Source: Nymphaea colorata (lineage: Eukaryota; Streptophyta; Magnoliopsida; Nymphaeales; Nymphaeaceae). From it: 64,000 nt of DNA. Below are positions 50,211 to 61,400 of the stretch, in pieces. Below the pieces are notes generated by a model. The model was not told the origin of the DNA. It searched no databases and was given only the letters and a program-made list of their open reading frames with translations. The DNA is taken from NCBI RefSeq assembly GCF_008831285.2, contig NC_045140.1, positions 1,343,528 to 1,407,527 of the forward strand, read 5' to 3'. Each line of letters opens with the position of its first letter. Within the stretch, counting starts at the first letter, position 1. Made by a program: the position numbers and the translations under genes.

Positions 50211-51564
50211 ATAAGAATGAAACAAGAAATCAAAAAATGAGATGGTGAAAATTTTTGAAAAATGATATTTCGATCCTAATCAAAATTTAGAAACTTTAAT
50301 TTGGCTCTCCTTATGAAAAATTTCTGGCTCCGCTTCTGTTCATATATAGGTCGCCCTTGGGCACGGTTTTCTTAGAATAAGTTGAAAAGTTGTATGCCTT
50401 AAAAAAAAAAAAAGGAGTAACGACAAAGAGGAGATGTGTTATACACTTACTTAGATGGCTTATAAACTTAGTTATATGGTCGAATCAGGGTTTATAACGC
50501 ATCTCCACTTGGTCCTTATGTTACTCCTTTTTTCTTTTTGTTTTTTGAGAGAGAATGTACAAGTGAAACACTAGACTCTTTTGGCGAGTGAAGGCAGAGG
50601 GTGGCAGTGGGACGTATGAGCATCTTATTCTGAGGCAATGAACATTTCTACTTATTCCAAGAAAACCATGCCCATGCACGACCTGATGGGAATCCCCTTC
50701 CTCTTTGTTGCCCTGTAGGTGACGACCATCGAGGCACCGTCGACGGCGGGAAGGTCGGGGAGCTCCGGCCGTTGTTCCTATCGCTGGCCGTGGTGGACCA
50801 TCTCTCCGAGTCCGAGAGCGATTCTGCGAGTTGTTTTCTTAGCCGGCCCCGTCGGTGTCCCGGTGATCTGTGGCAACACGACCCAGAAAATGAATAAACG
50901 CCGGCCCTTCTTCGAAATTCTTGTCCATCTTCACAGTTGCTGCAACTCTTTTCATCTAAGCAAGAACGGTAACAAATTGGCACCTTGCTTTCGGATTCTG
51001 GAAAGCAATATGCCAATTCGAAGGGCCTGATACGTTTGAGATCACGATGAGGCAGAAAAAGCACAGCAGCACCGCTGACATCACCAATCGTAGCTCCGGC
51101 GAAGTGCGCAAGTATGCTGAATGAATGTTTGTCCATGTTCTTGACATATGCGACACTTTGTGGACTCACTGAATTTGCTTGTTTTTATCAGTAAGTAAAG
51201 TTTTTTGACGAGACAACATATTACCATCTAAAAATTCTTACAGTTTACAAGTTATATTAACATTACTTGAGCATCCATAAGCATTTGCACCACGAATATG
51301 CTTTTAGGCCCCTATACATGGCAAATATTATTATCGTATGGTTGGAGTTTGAAATGAGAATATAAAAAAGTGCACAATGTTAATCATGTTCCAGAAAGCA
51401 TAGTCTAGTTATGTCTAATTTTTATTATTAGATATGAGAATATCTACAATTACATCATATTTCCTAGAACAAAAATATCTCAAATCATATGTTTCAAAAA
51501 CATATGCTACAAAAACCCAACATTCTTATTATCAAATGCCCTCTAAGTGTACACGTTCCTTATA

Positions 51565-51569
<5 letters not shown>
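50211..51569. other. Intergenic, with a GC-rich island at 50690-50920
   Basis: The island (gaggcaccgtcgacggcggg, ccgagtccgagagcgattct) stands out from AT-rich flanks and has open frames on both strands: 173 codons minus (50648-51169) and about 60 codons plus (DDHRGTVDGGKVGELRPLFL). I recognise no family, and no frame has clear priority. It may be a decayed gene. 51250-51370 and 51390-51550 are blocks related to 40785-40915 and 44380-44530. Confidence 0.35.

Positions 51570-51637
<68 letters not shown>
51570..51637. repeat. (TA)n microsatellite, 68 bp
   Basis: A pure TA tract. It follows a block related to 44380-44530, which is likewise followed by a TA tract (44649-44691). Confidence 0.97.
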
Positions 51638-51640
<3 letters not shown>

Positions 51641-52189
51641 CAAACTAATGTTTGACGCGATGAACTTTCTATAACTCATCAGATTAATGCAGGCAAAATG
51701 AATACGTTAAAAATATTAAAGAAAATGGAAAATAATAATAATATTTTAAATTGGTGATTTCCTATAGTTTATTTATTTTATATACTATATGCCTCAAATA
51801 ATTATTCGCCTTATACCTCTTAACCATTTTATGATATTTAATATTTTTTTGAAGGACCGCCCCTCAAAAACTTATGGGTTCGCCCGTTGAAGGACAATGA
51901 CAGAAACTGTGAAGAGGATGTATCCATTATAATATTGCCTCCTTATTATCATTCTTTAAATAAATTTTGATATTGCGGTTGTGGATTTGGAATTATATTA
52001 GACCTACTATTATAAGAAATTTTTTAAATTTTTTTCTTTTTTAGTTGTGATAAGTCGCTCAATTTTATTTGTTATCTTAGATAGTTAATGCAAACCTTGA
52101 AGTGATCCTTTTGAGATGCTCATCTAAGTAAATGTGAGGTCTATCTAGGCAATTCTCTCCCTTACATATAAATAGGTAAGAAAATAAAC
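51638..52189. other. Intergenic, nothing recognised
   Basis: Very AT-rich DNA without a supported feature. Confidence 0.4.
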
Positions 52190-53230
52190 TTAGGCAGATA
52201 TTTATTCAGTTTAATTAATGAGAAAATTTATTTCTTAGGTTGTTTTTGTTAATTTTTATTTTTCTACCCTGCTTATTGCATGAAGACTACATTGGACCTA
52301 AGTGAATTGTTTGGTAGAAAGTGGTTTCCAACTGATAAACCAAATGTTTTCGTTGTGTTGCAAACATGACCCACAAAGTACCTAAATCTTTTCTAAGAGA
52401 CCAAAGTGGAAAGCAACCATTAAAGTCTTGCTTCTCAATGTCTCTGAGGGGGTTGGCACAACGGGTTAGAGTGAGGGATGATAAGTGGTCAATCTCAATT
52501 TCAAGTGCCAAGAGTGTCAACCTCCTGCACTTATAAAAATGAGAATCACCAATACGCAAGTTGTAGTACAGTGGAGTAACACTTCAAGACACCAAAAGCA
52601 GGACATGTATTCTACGAAAAGAAGTGGTTGTGTGAGAGCTTTGACTTTTTTTAATGGGTGGGTAGTACCCCGAGACATCAAAAGCATGCCATGTATTCTA
52701 CGAAGAGAAGGGGTTGTATGAAAGCTTTGGCTTTTTTAATGGGTGGGCAGCACCCCGATACACTAAAAGCAGGCCGTGTATTTTATGGAGAGAAGGGGTT
52801 GTGTGAGAGCTTTGACTTTTTTAATGGGTGGGTAGCACCCCGAGACTCCAAAAGCAGGCCATGTATTGTACGAAGAGAATGAGTTGTGTGAGAACTTTGG
52901 CTTTTTTAATGGGTGGGCAGCACACCGAGACATAAAAAACAAGCCATGTATTCTACGAAGAGAAGGGGTTGTATGAGAGCTTTGGCCTTTTAATGGGTAG
53001 TGGGTTTTCTCTACTTACCTGAAAAGTCTTGCTTCTAAATGGAGCACATTGTGTTGCATATTCTTACAATTCAGTAAAAAAAGACTACTATGACCAATAG
53101 GATTTTGTTTGTACTTATAGTTCACATGGTTACATATATCACCATTATCCCAAAGCATAAATATTTGCAACCAACTATATAAAACTTGAGGCTCTTAGAT
53201 CTAAATTGAAAATTGTCTAAGCATCAAGTT
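52190..53230. repeat. Duplicated block D, copy 2
   Basis: The counterpart of 34350-35085 in the same orientation, expanded by the 85-bp minisatellite. The flanking string aaagtcttgcttct occurs on both sides of the minisatellite (52428 and 53024). Confidence 0.65.
52584..53008. repeat. 85-bp minisatellite, 5 copies
   Basis: Units start near 52586, 52672, 52757, 52842 and 52927. The shared core includes gagac..caaaagca, catgtattctacgaagagaa and ctttttttaatgggtgggtag. The spacing is 85 bp, or 86 between the first two units owing to one extra T. Neighbouring units differ at several positions, so the array is not young. Open frames crossing it are by-products of the repeat. Confidence 0.93.
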
Positions 53231-53389
53231 ATGTGATCCTCGTCGCGCTTATGATATAGGCTGTAGGCTGTAGAAATGAAAAATATCAAAATCGATGAAC
53301 CTGTAAAGTGGAACCAATTACTTCTCATCAATGAATGTTGCAGTAATATTTACCATTTTCACTATTTAAAATGTTCATACGTTCATATT

Positions 53390-53660
53390 TGAATATAAAT
53401 GATGAAATATACATACCACTGAATTCAAATCCGAAATTTACGACTTGGATCCACATAGTTAGATTCACATCTAAGTTGACTTTCAGTTCGAATCCAAACC
53501 ACATTGCAATATATTAAGGCACAACTTTTAAAATGTATAGGTAGATGATTTTTATTTAAAATGAGATCTAATCTGACTCTGAATCCAGTCATATATTTAT
53601 TTGAATCCAAAGCTGATCAAATGTCATTTCTTAAATCTGAATCTGACCTGATTTCTTAAT
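53390..53660 (-). repeat. R1 element fragment
   Basis: Contains attcaaatccgaaattt, agatctaatctgactctga and tttgaatccaaagctgatca, reversed R1 landmarks without intact ends. Confidence 0.45.
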
Positions 53661-54116
53661 GTAACATGCCTCCGCAAAATGGCAAAGTTTAATATAACCA
53701 CGAAGCGTCACCGAATTGGTATTAAACGGTGATGTTTCATGCGCACATTCCAAAACTTTTTTAGATCTAAGCTTTCTCAATGTCAGTTTTTTCTCAGACA
53801 TCAACTCCAAATATGAATTCTCCATATTCAACTGTTTGGACGCCATCCGGACTATTATAGCATGAAAACTCTCGGGAGTAGATGTTTTTCCTTGTTTGCA
53901 TGGATGTAGTTCTCATAAATTTGATCCAAAATCACTTCCAATATAAGATCATCTAATATTTGAATAGCTGTATCCATTATTACTACTATTAGAAGATGCG
54001 AGATTCGTCAACTTGACAAAAAAAAAAAAGTCTTTCTTCATGGTGGACCTCATGAAACCATCTAGATGGCCCAAGCATCGAAGTATGAGTATCCTCGCTA
54101 TTCCAACTATATATTT

Positions 54117-54500
54117 TGCAAGCTTAGAAAAGCTTTAATACGGCTTTAAACAGACCTCTAGAGCTTGGTTTAAACGATTAAGAGCTTCTTTTTTGCAAAT
54201 CAATTATTCAAATCCATCTATATTTATTTATCACCGAGGATCACAATCTTTTATATGTCTCGTTCATGTGGATGATATGGTTCTCACGGGCAGCAACTCA
54301 TCAGCATATTTCCCAGTTTATGCGTGATTTCAAACAAGAGTTTTTGGCGAAGATACTAGAAAATTACATTGTTTTCTTGGGATTGAGATTACATATGCCT
54401 TGCAGTGGCTGTTTTTAAGTCAATCCAAATATGTTCGCTACATGTTACAGAAGGCAAAGATGCTTGTTTGCAAACCTGCATCTACACCCACCAAATGCGC
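54117..54500 (+). pseudogene. Ty1/copia reverse transcriptase fragment
   Basis: Conceptual translation across breaks matches the end of copia reverse transcriptase: CKLRKAL, then GFKQTSRAWFKRLRASFLQI, FICLVHVDDMVLTGSNSS (the YVDD catalytic box reads HVDD), CFLGIEITYALQWLFLSQ and SKYVRYMLQKAKMLVCKPAS. A single-base insertion separates KAL from the next block (near 54138) and a TGA follows the VDD block, so it cannot be functional. No LTR is attached; an R1 fragment abuts it at 54501. Confidence 0.85.
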
Positions 54501-54685
54501 TGGATATTTAATGAAAATCAAATATGAATCCCAATGTAAGTGGGCTTTTTATGTACAATCAAACCCAAATCCAATTTCATAGCATTTCTCAAATCTGAAT
54601 CCAATTCAAAATCCCAATTGAATGTCAGATTTTTTTTTTTCATATTGGTTGGATATCCAATCCTAATATGATCACTGGCATCCCT
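54501..54685 (-). repeat. R1 element fragment next to the copia remnant
   Basis: Reversed R1 sequence (aaacccaaatccaatttcat, ttggttggatatccaatcct) ending in the R1 terminus gatcactggcatccc. Confidence 0.55.
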
Positions 54686-54800
54686 TCCTACAACCAAACA
54701 ATCAAGCTGCACTTTTGGGAAGTTATTTTCTTATTTCTATAGACGTCGTTCCAGGGGGACCAGCATCATAGAGAGCTCTCAATCCAACACGAAGATCAAT

Positions 54801-56609
54801 ATGTCCTCCTCTCGAGCTAAGGCCCCCTACCTCACTTCATCTACACTGACCCCTCACGGAGCTGTGTTTTCTCTTGCAGCCTCTGCCACGGCTGTCTTCG
54901 CTGGCACGACTGCTCTCCTTCGTTTTCCGAACACTGGCGACCTATCGGTGTTAGAAACCCACTCCTTTCCTCCGACATTGGCGCCATTAAGTCCATAGTT
55001 CTGTCTGACACAAAGATCTTCACCGCCCACCAGGATGGCAAGATCCGGGTCTGGGAGCAGAACAGGCGTCAGCACCTCCGCCAAGCCGCCGCCATCCCCA
55101 CCATGACCAAGTAGATGGTTCGGTCCCTCTCTGCTAACAACTTCATCCAGGTCGGGCGCCACCACATCACCCTGTGGATTGTTCAAAAACATAAAACAAT
55201 AACAGAAAAGAGCTTAGGGATTAATGTGGAGCATATCCTCTTTACCCACGAAGGCCATCGGCTTTAAAATTGTTAAAGTATGTCAATCTCTTATATAGGC
55301 ATTACAGCTGATATAACTCCTTATTTTAAAGAGCTGTTACAAGATATTCATTATTTAGAAAACGATTCCTTGATTTTTGCCTTTCTGAGTTTTCATCATC
55401 AACGTCTTCCTCTTCCTCAATGGTTCCTTGATTTTTGTCTTTCCATTGAGTGCATTCTCATCTGACACCCAGTTTGCCTCTTGAGATTTTTGGTGGCGGA
55501 TTTGGACAAGGCTTTTGCACAAATATCAGCAACTTTGTAAGGCAGAACATGCTCTGGCAGCAATGCTCTGGCAGCAATGCTCTGACAGCAATTAAGAAAC
55601 CTCAAGTTCGATTTTTGAAGATTTTGTTTATAGGATCAAGTCCTAGCTTTGGTGAAGAAGGCAGCGATCTCTGATACCATGTTGAAAAACATAAAACAAT
55701 AATAAAAATGATTAACCTATCTTCTTTACCTGCTAAAAGCCATGAGCCTTAAAATTGTTAAAGTATGTCAATCTCTTATATAGTCATTACAACTGAGAAA
55801 CGGTTCCTAATTTTTGCCTTTCTGAGTTTTCATCATCAACGTCTTCCTCTTTCTTCCTCTTTCTCAACGGTTCCTTGTTTTTTGTCTTTCCATTGAGTGC
55901 ATTCACATCCTCAATGTCTTCAACGATTTCCTTGATTTTGATCTACTCTTTATCGTGAATCAACCACTTCGATGTCATCTCCGCCATTGCCATAAGAGGC
56001 GGCCTGCTCTACTCCACCTCATGGGACCGAACTCTCAAGGTCTGGAGGCTCTCCGACTTCCGCTGCCTCGAATCCGTCCGAGCCCACGACGACGCCATCA
56101 GTGCCCTCGCCGTCTCGGCCGATGGCACAGCCTACACCGGCTCGGCGGACGTAACTATCAAGGTCTGGACACGATCGACCGGCGCGAATAGCCAACACTC
56201 CCTGGTGGCAACCCTGGAGATGCACCGGCCGGCGGTCAATGCGCTTGCGCTCAGCTCGGATGGGTCGGTTCTCTACTCTGGTTCGAGTGACCGGTCCGTC
56301 TTGGTATGGGAGAAGGAGGGCGGTGCCGGCAGGATGGCAGTGACCAGCACGCTCCGCGGCCACAGCCAGGCCGTGCTTTGCGTCGCCAATGCGTTAGAAC
56401 TCCTGGCCAGCGGCTCCGCCGACGACACGATCCGAATCTGGCGACGAGGCATCAACAACCAGTACAGCACGGTCGCAGTGCTCGAAGGACATGAACGGCC
56501 GGTCAAGTCATTGGCCATTGCTCCCTCGGAATGCACCTCAGGGTTGGTCCTCATCTACAGTGGAAGCTTAGACGGTGAAATCAAGGCCTGGCGAGTCACG
56601 CAACCTTGA
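54801..56609 (+). pseudogene. WD40/JINGUBANG-like pseudogene, interrupted by an LTR element
   Basis: A second copy of the gene at 38573-39823. The ATG at 54801 opens a frame matching the intact protein from residue 77 on (GAVFSLAASATAVFAGTTAL). The frame shifts at about 54955-54980, continues as IGAIKSIVLSDTKIFTAHQD, and meets a TAG at 55112-55114 where the intact copy reads on. Homology resumes to LWI at 55179, is cut by a 0.78-kb insertion, and continues from about 55963 (HFDVISAIAIRGGLLYSTSW) without further breaks to TGA at 56607-56609. The C-terminal five WD40 units are therefore open and well conserved. The Ser/Pro-rich N-terminus of the intact gene is absent. Three disabling lesions make a full product impossible; a short product from internal ATGs is conceivable. 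Confidence 0.92.
55180..55962 (-). mobile_element. Truncated copia-type LTR element inside the WD40 pseudogene
   Basis: Two direct repeats start tgttcaaaaacataaaacaa (55180) and tgttgaaaaacataaaacaa (55680). They share aaattgttaaagtatgtcaa and tttctgagttttcatcatca and run to about 55460 and 55907. On the minus strand the unit reads as a 5' LTR, then tggtatcagag (55669-55679), the exact start of the initiator tRNA-Met primer site, then about 200 bp, then a 3' LTR. The interior carries the last residues of a copia polyprotein (YKVADICAKALSKSATKNLK), the RNase H end. Nearly all of the coding region is deleted. The right boundary, 55907-55962, is not resolved and no target duplication is certain. 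Confidence 0.8.
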
Positions 56610-58479
56610 AATGATCCAACCAGAAACCAAGCAATCAGTTAAACAACATAATTAGACATATACATAATATATAATCGGATTATAACTAATAATGCATTGC
56701 ATCGGTTGGCTGCATGTATGAGAATCGGATTACCATGTTCAAGTTGTGGGAGGTGGAGGTGGCGGGTTGCGGCATGCATGCCGGAATTTGAGATTCCGGC
56801 AAAGCTGGTTATATACATGACAGCTACACTCTCTGGCAAAGGACCCCATAAAAGTGGACCAAAAGAACATATGTCATACATCGTGCATGATGCATCCCCT
56901 CAAATCTGGGTGTTTCTTATTCTGAATTCAGTGTTGATCGTGGGAACCTATGCTCTTAATAAAAATATGTCACTTTTTTGCAATTTTGTTTACGTTGGGG
57001 ATGTTTATTTTTTGCCTTATTGTGATTCAGTTAAACAATTCGCTAGATTGACAACTTCGATCCACTTTCCGTATTTATTATAGCACTCAGTTAAAATAAT
57101 GTGTTGGAGTAAAAAAAAAAAATCCTAAATTTAACTGCAGTTGGTTTAGTGAGTCGGCTATTTCAGCGATTTAGCTGAATTGGTCGTGAATCAACAAAAG
57201 TAGTGTTAATATATAGAGTTTGCCCAAAGAAATACAACAAATCATTTAAAATTATGAAAAAACCTAAAACATTAATATATAGATGACATGTGCAATCCTT
57301 AAGTCGGACCTTGAATCAAATAGACGCTCGCCAGAATTTGATTTGAATATTTGTTAAATCATCCCTCACGTAAGGAAAAGATGATAACTACAATCTACAT
57401 GTGGGCTTTGAGCTCGATCGAGAAATTGACAACAAACCAACTTCTCACGAGACTGAACGTAAAAAATCTCAAGAGCAGAAAATGTCGACAAGGAAACAGA
57501 AGTAACATGTATGGTTAGTGTTTAATGTGGCAAATATACATAGAACCAACAAAGAATCAGTGTAGAAACATTATAATAACATTGCCAAAACCGCATCATC
57601 CAAAAAAATTGAACCATGGACCTACAAATTAGGGAGAGTAAGTACCTAATTTACAAAGTAAAATTTATATAAAAACAAAATATTTTACAAAGCAATGTTC
57701 AATTTGTTGAATGAGCAAAAAAGAAAAAACAGAAAGCGGTATTGTCAAGCAAAACTTAATTCAAATTGTTCTTTCTTTATACCTTTAGAAAGTCGCAGCA
57801 AATTAATAAAGTGAGAAAAATTTTCATGCTCGAGCGTGTTGACGTTTTAGGGATCAAATTATAACAAATTATGTGGAGCACAGATTATTATACAAAAATA
57901 CATTCACAATAGAGGAACAGCGCAGTAGCAGAGCACACACACATCACACAATAAAAAGTAAATTTTAAGTTCGATTCTCATCCTACATTTTATAGTTAAA
58001 AATAAGACCTTGAAATTTTTTTACGTCGTTTTGGGGATAATAGGCACTTTCGAAGCTTTCAAATTTGATATTCAAGGCTGTATTAAAAATTTTGTTTTGA
58101 AACACTGTGAAGATTTCAGTAACGTGAATTTTAAATCCACATTACGCATAAAATAAATGAATTTAAAATCGGATGAAAAGGTCCGACCTTAAACCATGGA
58201 TCTGTCGCCACTGATCGGAAATTGGCAAAACAAACACACGCTAACTTCGTTTTATCTTACAATCAAATATATTGACAAACATTATAAAAATAGTTTTTAG
58301 CGGGTATGTTCTAGTTGAAGTAAAAACAAAAAAAAAGTCGGACCCAACTTTCTGGCCGCCAAACGGACCTTGGATCCCACAGGAGTGCATTGTTTCTATT
58401 TCATTCCCGATTTTCATACGACCGCAGCGGCGGCGAGGGCGAGAGAGTGTGTGTGAGAGAAGTGGGAGAAACCGACCCC
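56610..58479. other. Intergenic, with duplicated 3' flank and block Y copy 3
   Basis: 56610-57010 resembles the flank of the intact WD40 gene (39824-40500), including cagtgttgatcgtgggaacc and ttacgttggggatg. 57280-57550 is related to 41490-41860 and 49860-50210. The rest is AT-rich with no gene. The promoter of the bS21m gene should lie in the last 200-300 bases, with a GA/GT-rich leader at 58430-58470. Confidence 0.5.
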
Positions 58480-61400
58480 ATGAGTCTCTTGAGAAATTTC
58501 GGCCGGATCTTGATACCTCAGGCCGTCGTCTCACGCGGGTCCTCCTTTTTTCCCCGTCTGTTTGGCCCCCATTTGCCTTCTTTTTCTTCTCCTTCCTTCT
58601 TGCAGCAGCAGTCGAGGGGAATCCGGGTGAAGGTGATAAATGGTAACCTGGAGCAGGCAATCCAGGTGATGCAGAGGAAGATGGTTTCTAGCGGCATGGA
58701 GAGGCTCATCAGAAGAGCCCCTACCCACCATCTGAAGAACTCAGACAAGCGAATCCTGGCTCAGAAGAACTTGCAGAAAAGGATCAAGTCGCAGGATTTG
58801 GCGAGGAAGCTTAGGACCATTTTGATCAAGAAAGTCAGGTATCATCAAAGCGTCTGTGGTTTTTCATCTATCTAGACTGAGATCTTTACTTTTTACTGTC
58901 TATTATTTTCTAACTAAATTTTATGGTTCCCAAGCTCGCGGGTTTTGAGCACGAGGTTGTTCACGTAAGCCGCCAGTTACTTTCTCTGGCGGCTTTGTTA
59001 ATTTGGGAACTGGTAAAGGATCAAGGTAAAGCGCAAAAACGTAAGAGGAGAAGTGAAAGAGAAGAAAGAATTAGTTTATGGAACTAAATTTTATGGTTGC
59101 CAAGCTTCCGGGTTTTGAGCACGAGGTTGTTCACGTAAGCCGCCAGTGTCCTTCTCTAGCGGCTTTGTTAATGTGGGAACTGGTAAAGGATCTAGGTAAT
59201 GCGAAAAACGTAAGAGGAGAAGTGAAGGAAAAGAAAGAATTAGTTTGTAGTTTGTAGGAATTTCGCTATTAGTAGCTTCTTTCCAATTGATTCCTCTAGA
59301 ATTATGATTATCCGTATGATAAATCAAGAAGTCCAAATTGCCAGTTACAACGCCAAATTGCCCTGCAGGATCCTTCACCTCATCGTATACTGCCGTTCAT
59401 TTGATTTCTCCATAATTTTACTGGTACATGACTCATACTCCTAAGTCATCCTGACTCATCTGGGTTCCTAGCAATCCATCCTAGGTCGGAGCGAAGTAAA
59501 CTAATTATTCACGAACTACTTAGTTAATTATTTCATTTTGCTAGGTTGATCACCCACCTTAGCCTTAATCACTTCAAAGCCTGTCATCACACTTAAGCAA
59601 AATTAGGGGCTTATACCAAACATAAAAAATAATGTCCTTCACCTAGGTCGGTAACCTTGTCCTAGCTCTTTACTCAGTTGGGTCCAATCAGCCACCAAGC
59701 ATAGGAATATATTTATCATGGAGCTGGGTGACCAGTTAGCCTAGCATCCATACCCAAAGTATTTGGGACATAGACACCTAGTCATTTATTTGATCCAAGC
59801 TAAACTTTCATAGACACCTAGCTTTAAGCTCATTTGAGGCCTGATAAGTCTCCAAGGCCATTCTGGATAGACCTTCATGTCATCTTTAGTAGTACATCTG
59901 TGTAACCTAGCATAAGATATTTCCATACATAGAAGGCGCCATTTCATTAAAGAAAATTCCTGCTCATTTGTTAATTGTTAGCCGTTACCTCAATTTTCCT
60001 TATAGATATTTTATTTTTATTAAAAACTATCACCTCTAGATTTCTAAGAAGCCCTCATGTACCTCAACTGAAAAATGAACAAAAGAAATATGCTCTCTGC
60101 AAACTTGCTCATGATTTCATTTATGGGACAGAACCTGAAACCGAACTTCTCCATGCCTCACTTAGTGTAATATGCTTTTTATTTTTGATAAGTTCTCCAT
60201 ATTTTAGTTAGACTTTAACCTTATTGTTTGACATACATTTGACTACCATAGAACGTGAAGCTTACACGGTTATACCAACAAACATGAAACTGAGATAACA
60301 TAACTTAAAAGTTAAAACTAGTTAATTTCCTCCCTCCACCTTAAGCATCTCCTTTATTATTAGTGGCCATACTTAGGCCTTCTTCCAACTTGCTAAAATA
60401 ATACATGAAAACAGATTAGAGCAAGGTGTATAAGATTCAAAACCAGTGAATCTGCAATAACAGGCATTCTTGTCAATTTTGAGATGAATAGTTACAACAT
60501 GTGTTGGGGGGCTTGAGAATAGTCTTATATCCAAGTTTTTGGAAATCCCAAGGAGTTTAAGGACGTGTATACATGACATAAGCTGTTCTGGTTCATAGTC
60601 CTTTAACTGCAAACTGAATGCGACTATGGTTAGCTTAGGATCTGCCATACTGGGCACTTTGGTCAGTTTTGATCACGTCCTTACATTTGGAAGGCTGCAC
60701 TTTCCTGAATGGAATTGGTTAGCATTAACCCAACAATATGTGCTGTTGAGTGAGGATAGATATGCAGTGTCATGCTTGAGCAAAAACATGTTGCACAAAG
60801 CATTAGTTTGTTTTTGTTTTTGAAGAACCAGACAGACCCTAACACCTTCCTGATGTGGATGACTTTGTTCCCCGAGTGTGATTCAAGCACCAATCTTGAT
60901 GATTCTTGGATCCAGCAGTTGCTTGTTGCCTTGTCATGGTATGCTGTTATTTCAAGGTGAATTCCCCCAATATAACTGGAAAGCATTTTTGTGTAACTGA
61001 GGGTAGAAAAGTATTATCAGTATATATCTATGTATTTAAGGTATATACATTTTTAAAAACTATATATCTTTATAAAAATTATATATCTTTTGTGTGAGAA
61101 ACCAGACTGGGTGTGCCATTCGATATTTTGTCCTTACCATGCCTCCATGCTTTGAGTACCACACTAAATGCTTGCAACTTCTGATTGTTGCATGTTTTCT
61201 ATCACACAGTTGTTCAGTCAAATCCCTCCTCAGAAACCTCAACTTTATGTGGCGTATAAATATGATCTTACTTCTGAAAACATTTTTTTTTAACAGCATT
61301 CACCAATAGAAACTTGTAGGTGCCTGCAACTCTCCCCTTCTTGACATTGTGGCTTTCATTAAAGAATTGTCAAACAAGTTCTTTGCAGCTAACGTGAATT

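Noticed and set aside
50648..51169. 173-codon minus-strand ORF
   Set aside because: No recognisable domain, competing frames on both strands and no splice context. Kept only as a GC-island observation.
52485..52882. ORFs of 74 and 78 codons across the minisatellite
   Set aside because: Openness follows from the repeat unit lacking stops in those frames; no domain.
52584..53008. Regularly spaced repeats resembling a CRISPR array
   Set aside because: The whole 85-bp unit is repeated head to tail with no unique spacers, and the genome is a plant nuclear one.
58241..58660. 139-codon minus-strand ORF over the bS21m leader
   Set aside because: Antisense to a well-supported exon and rich in Arg/Lys from the GA/CT-rich leader; no domain.
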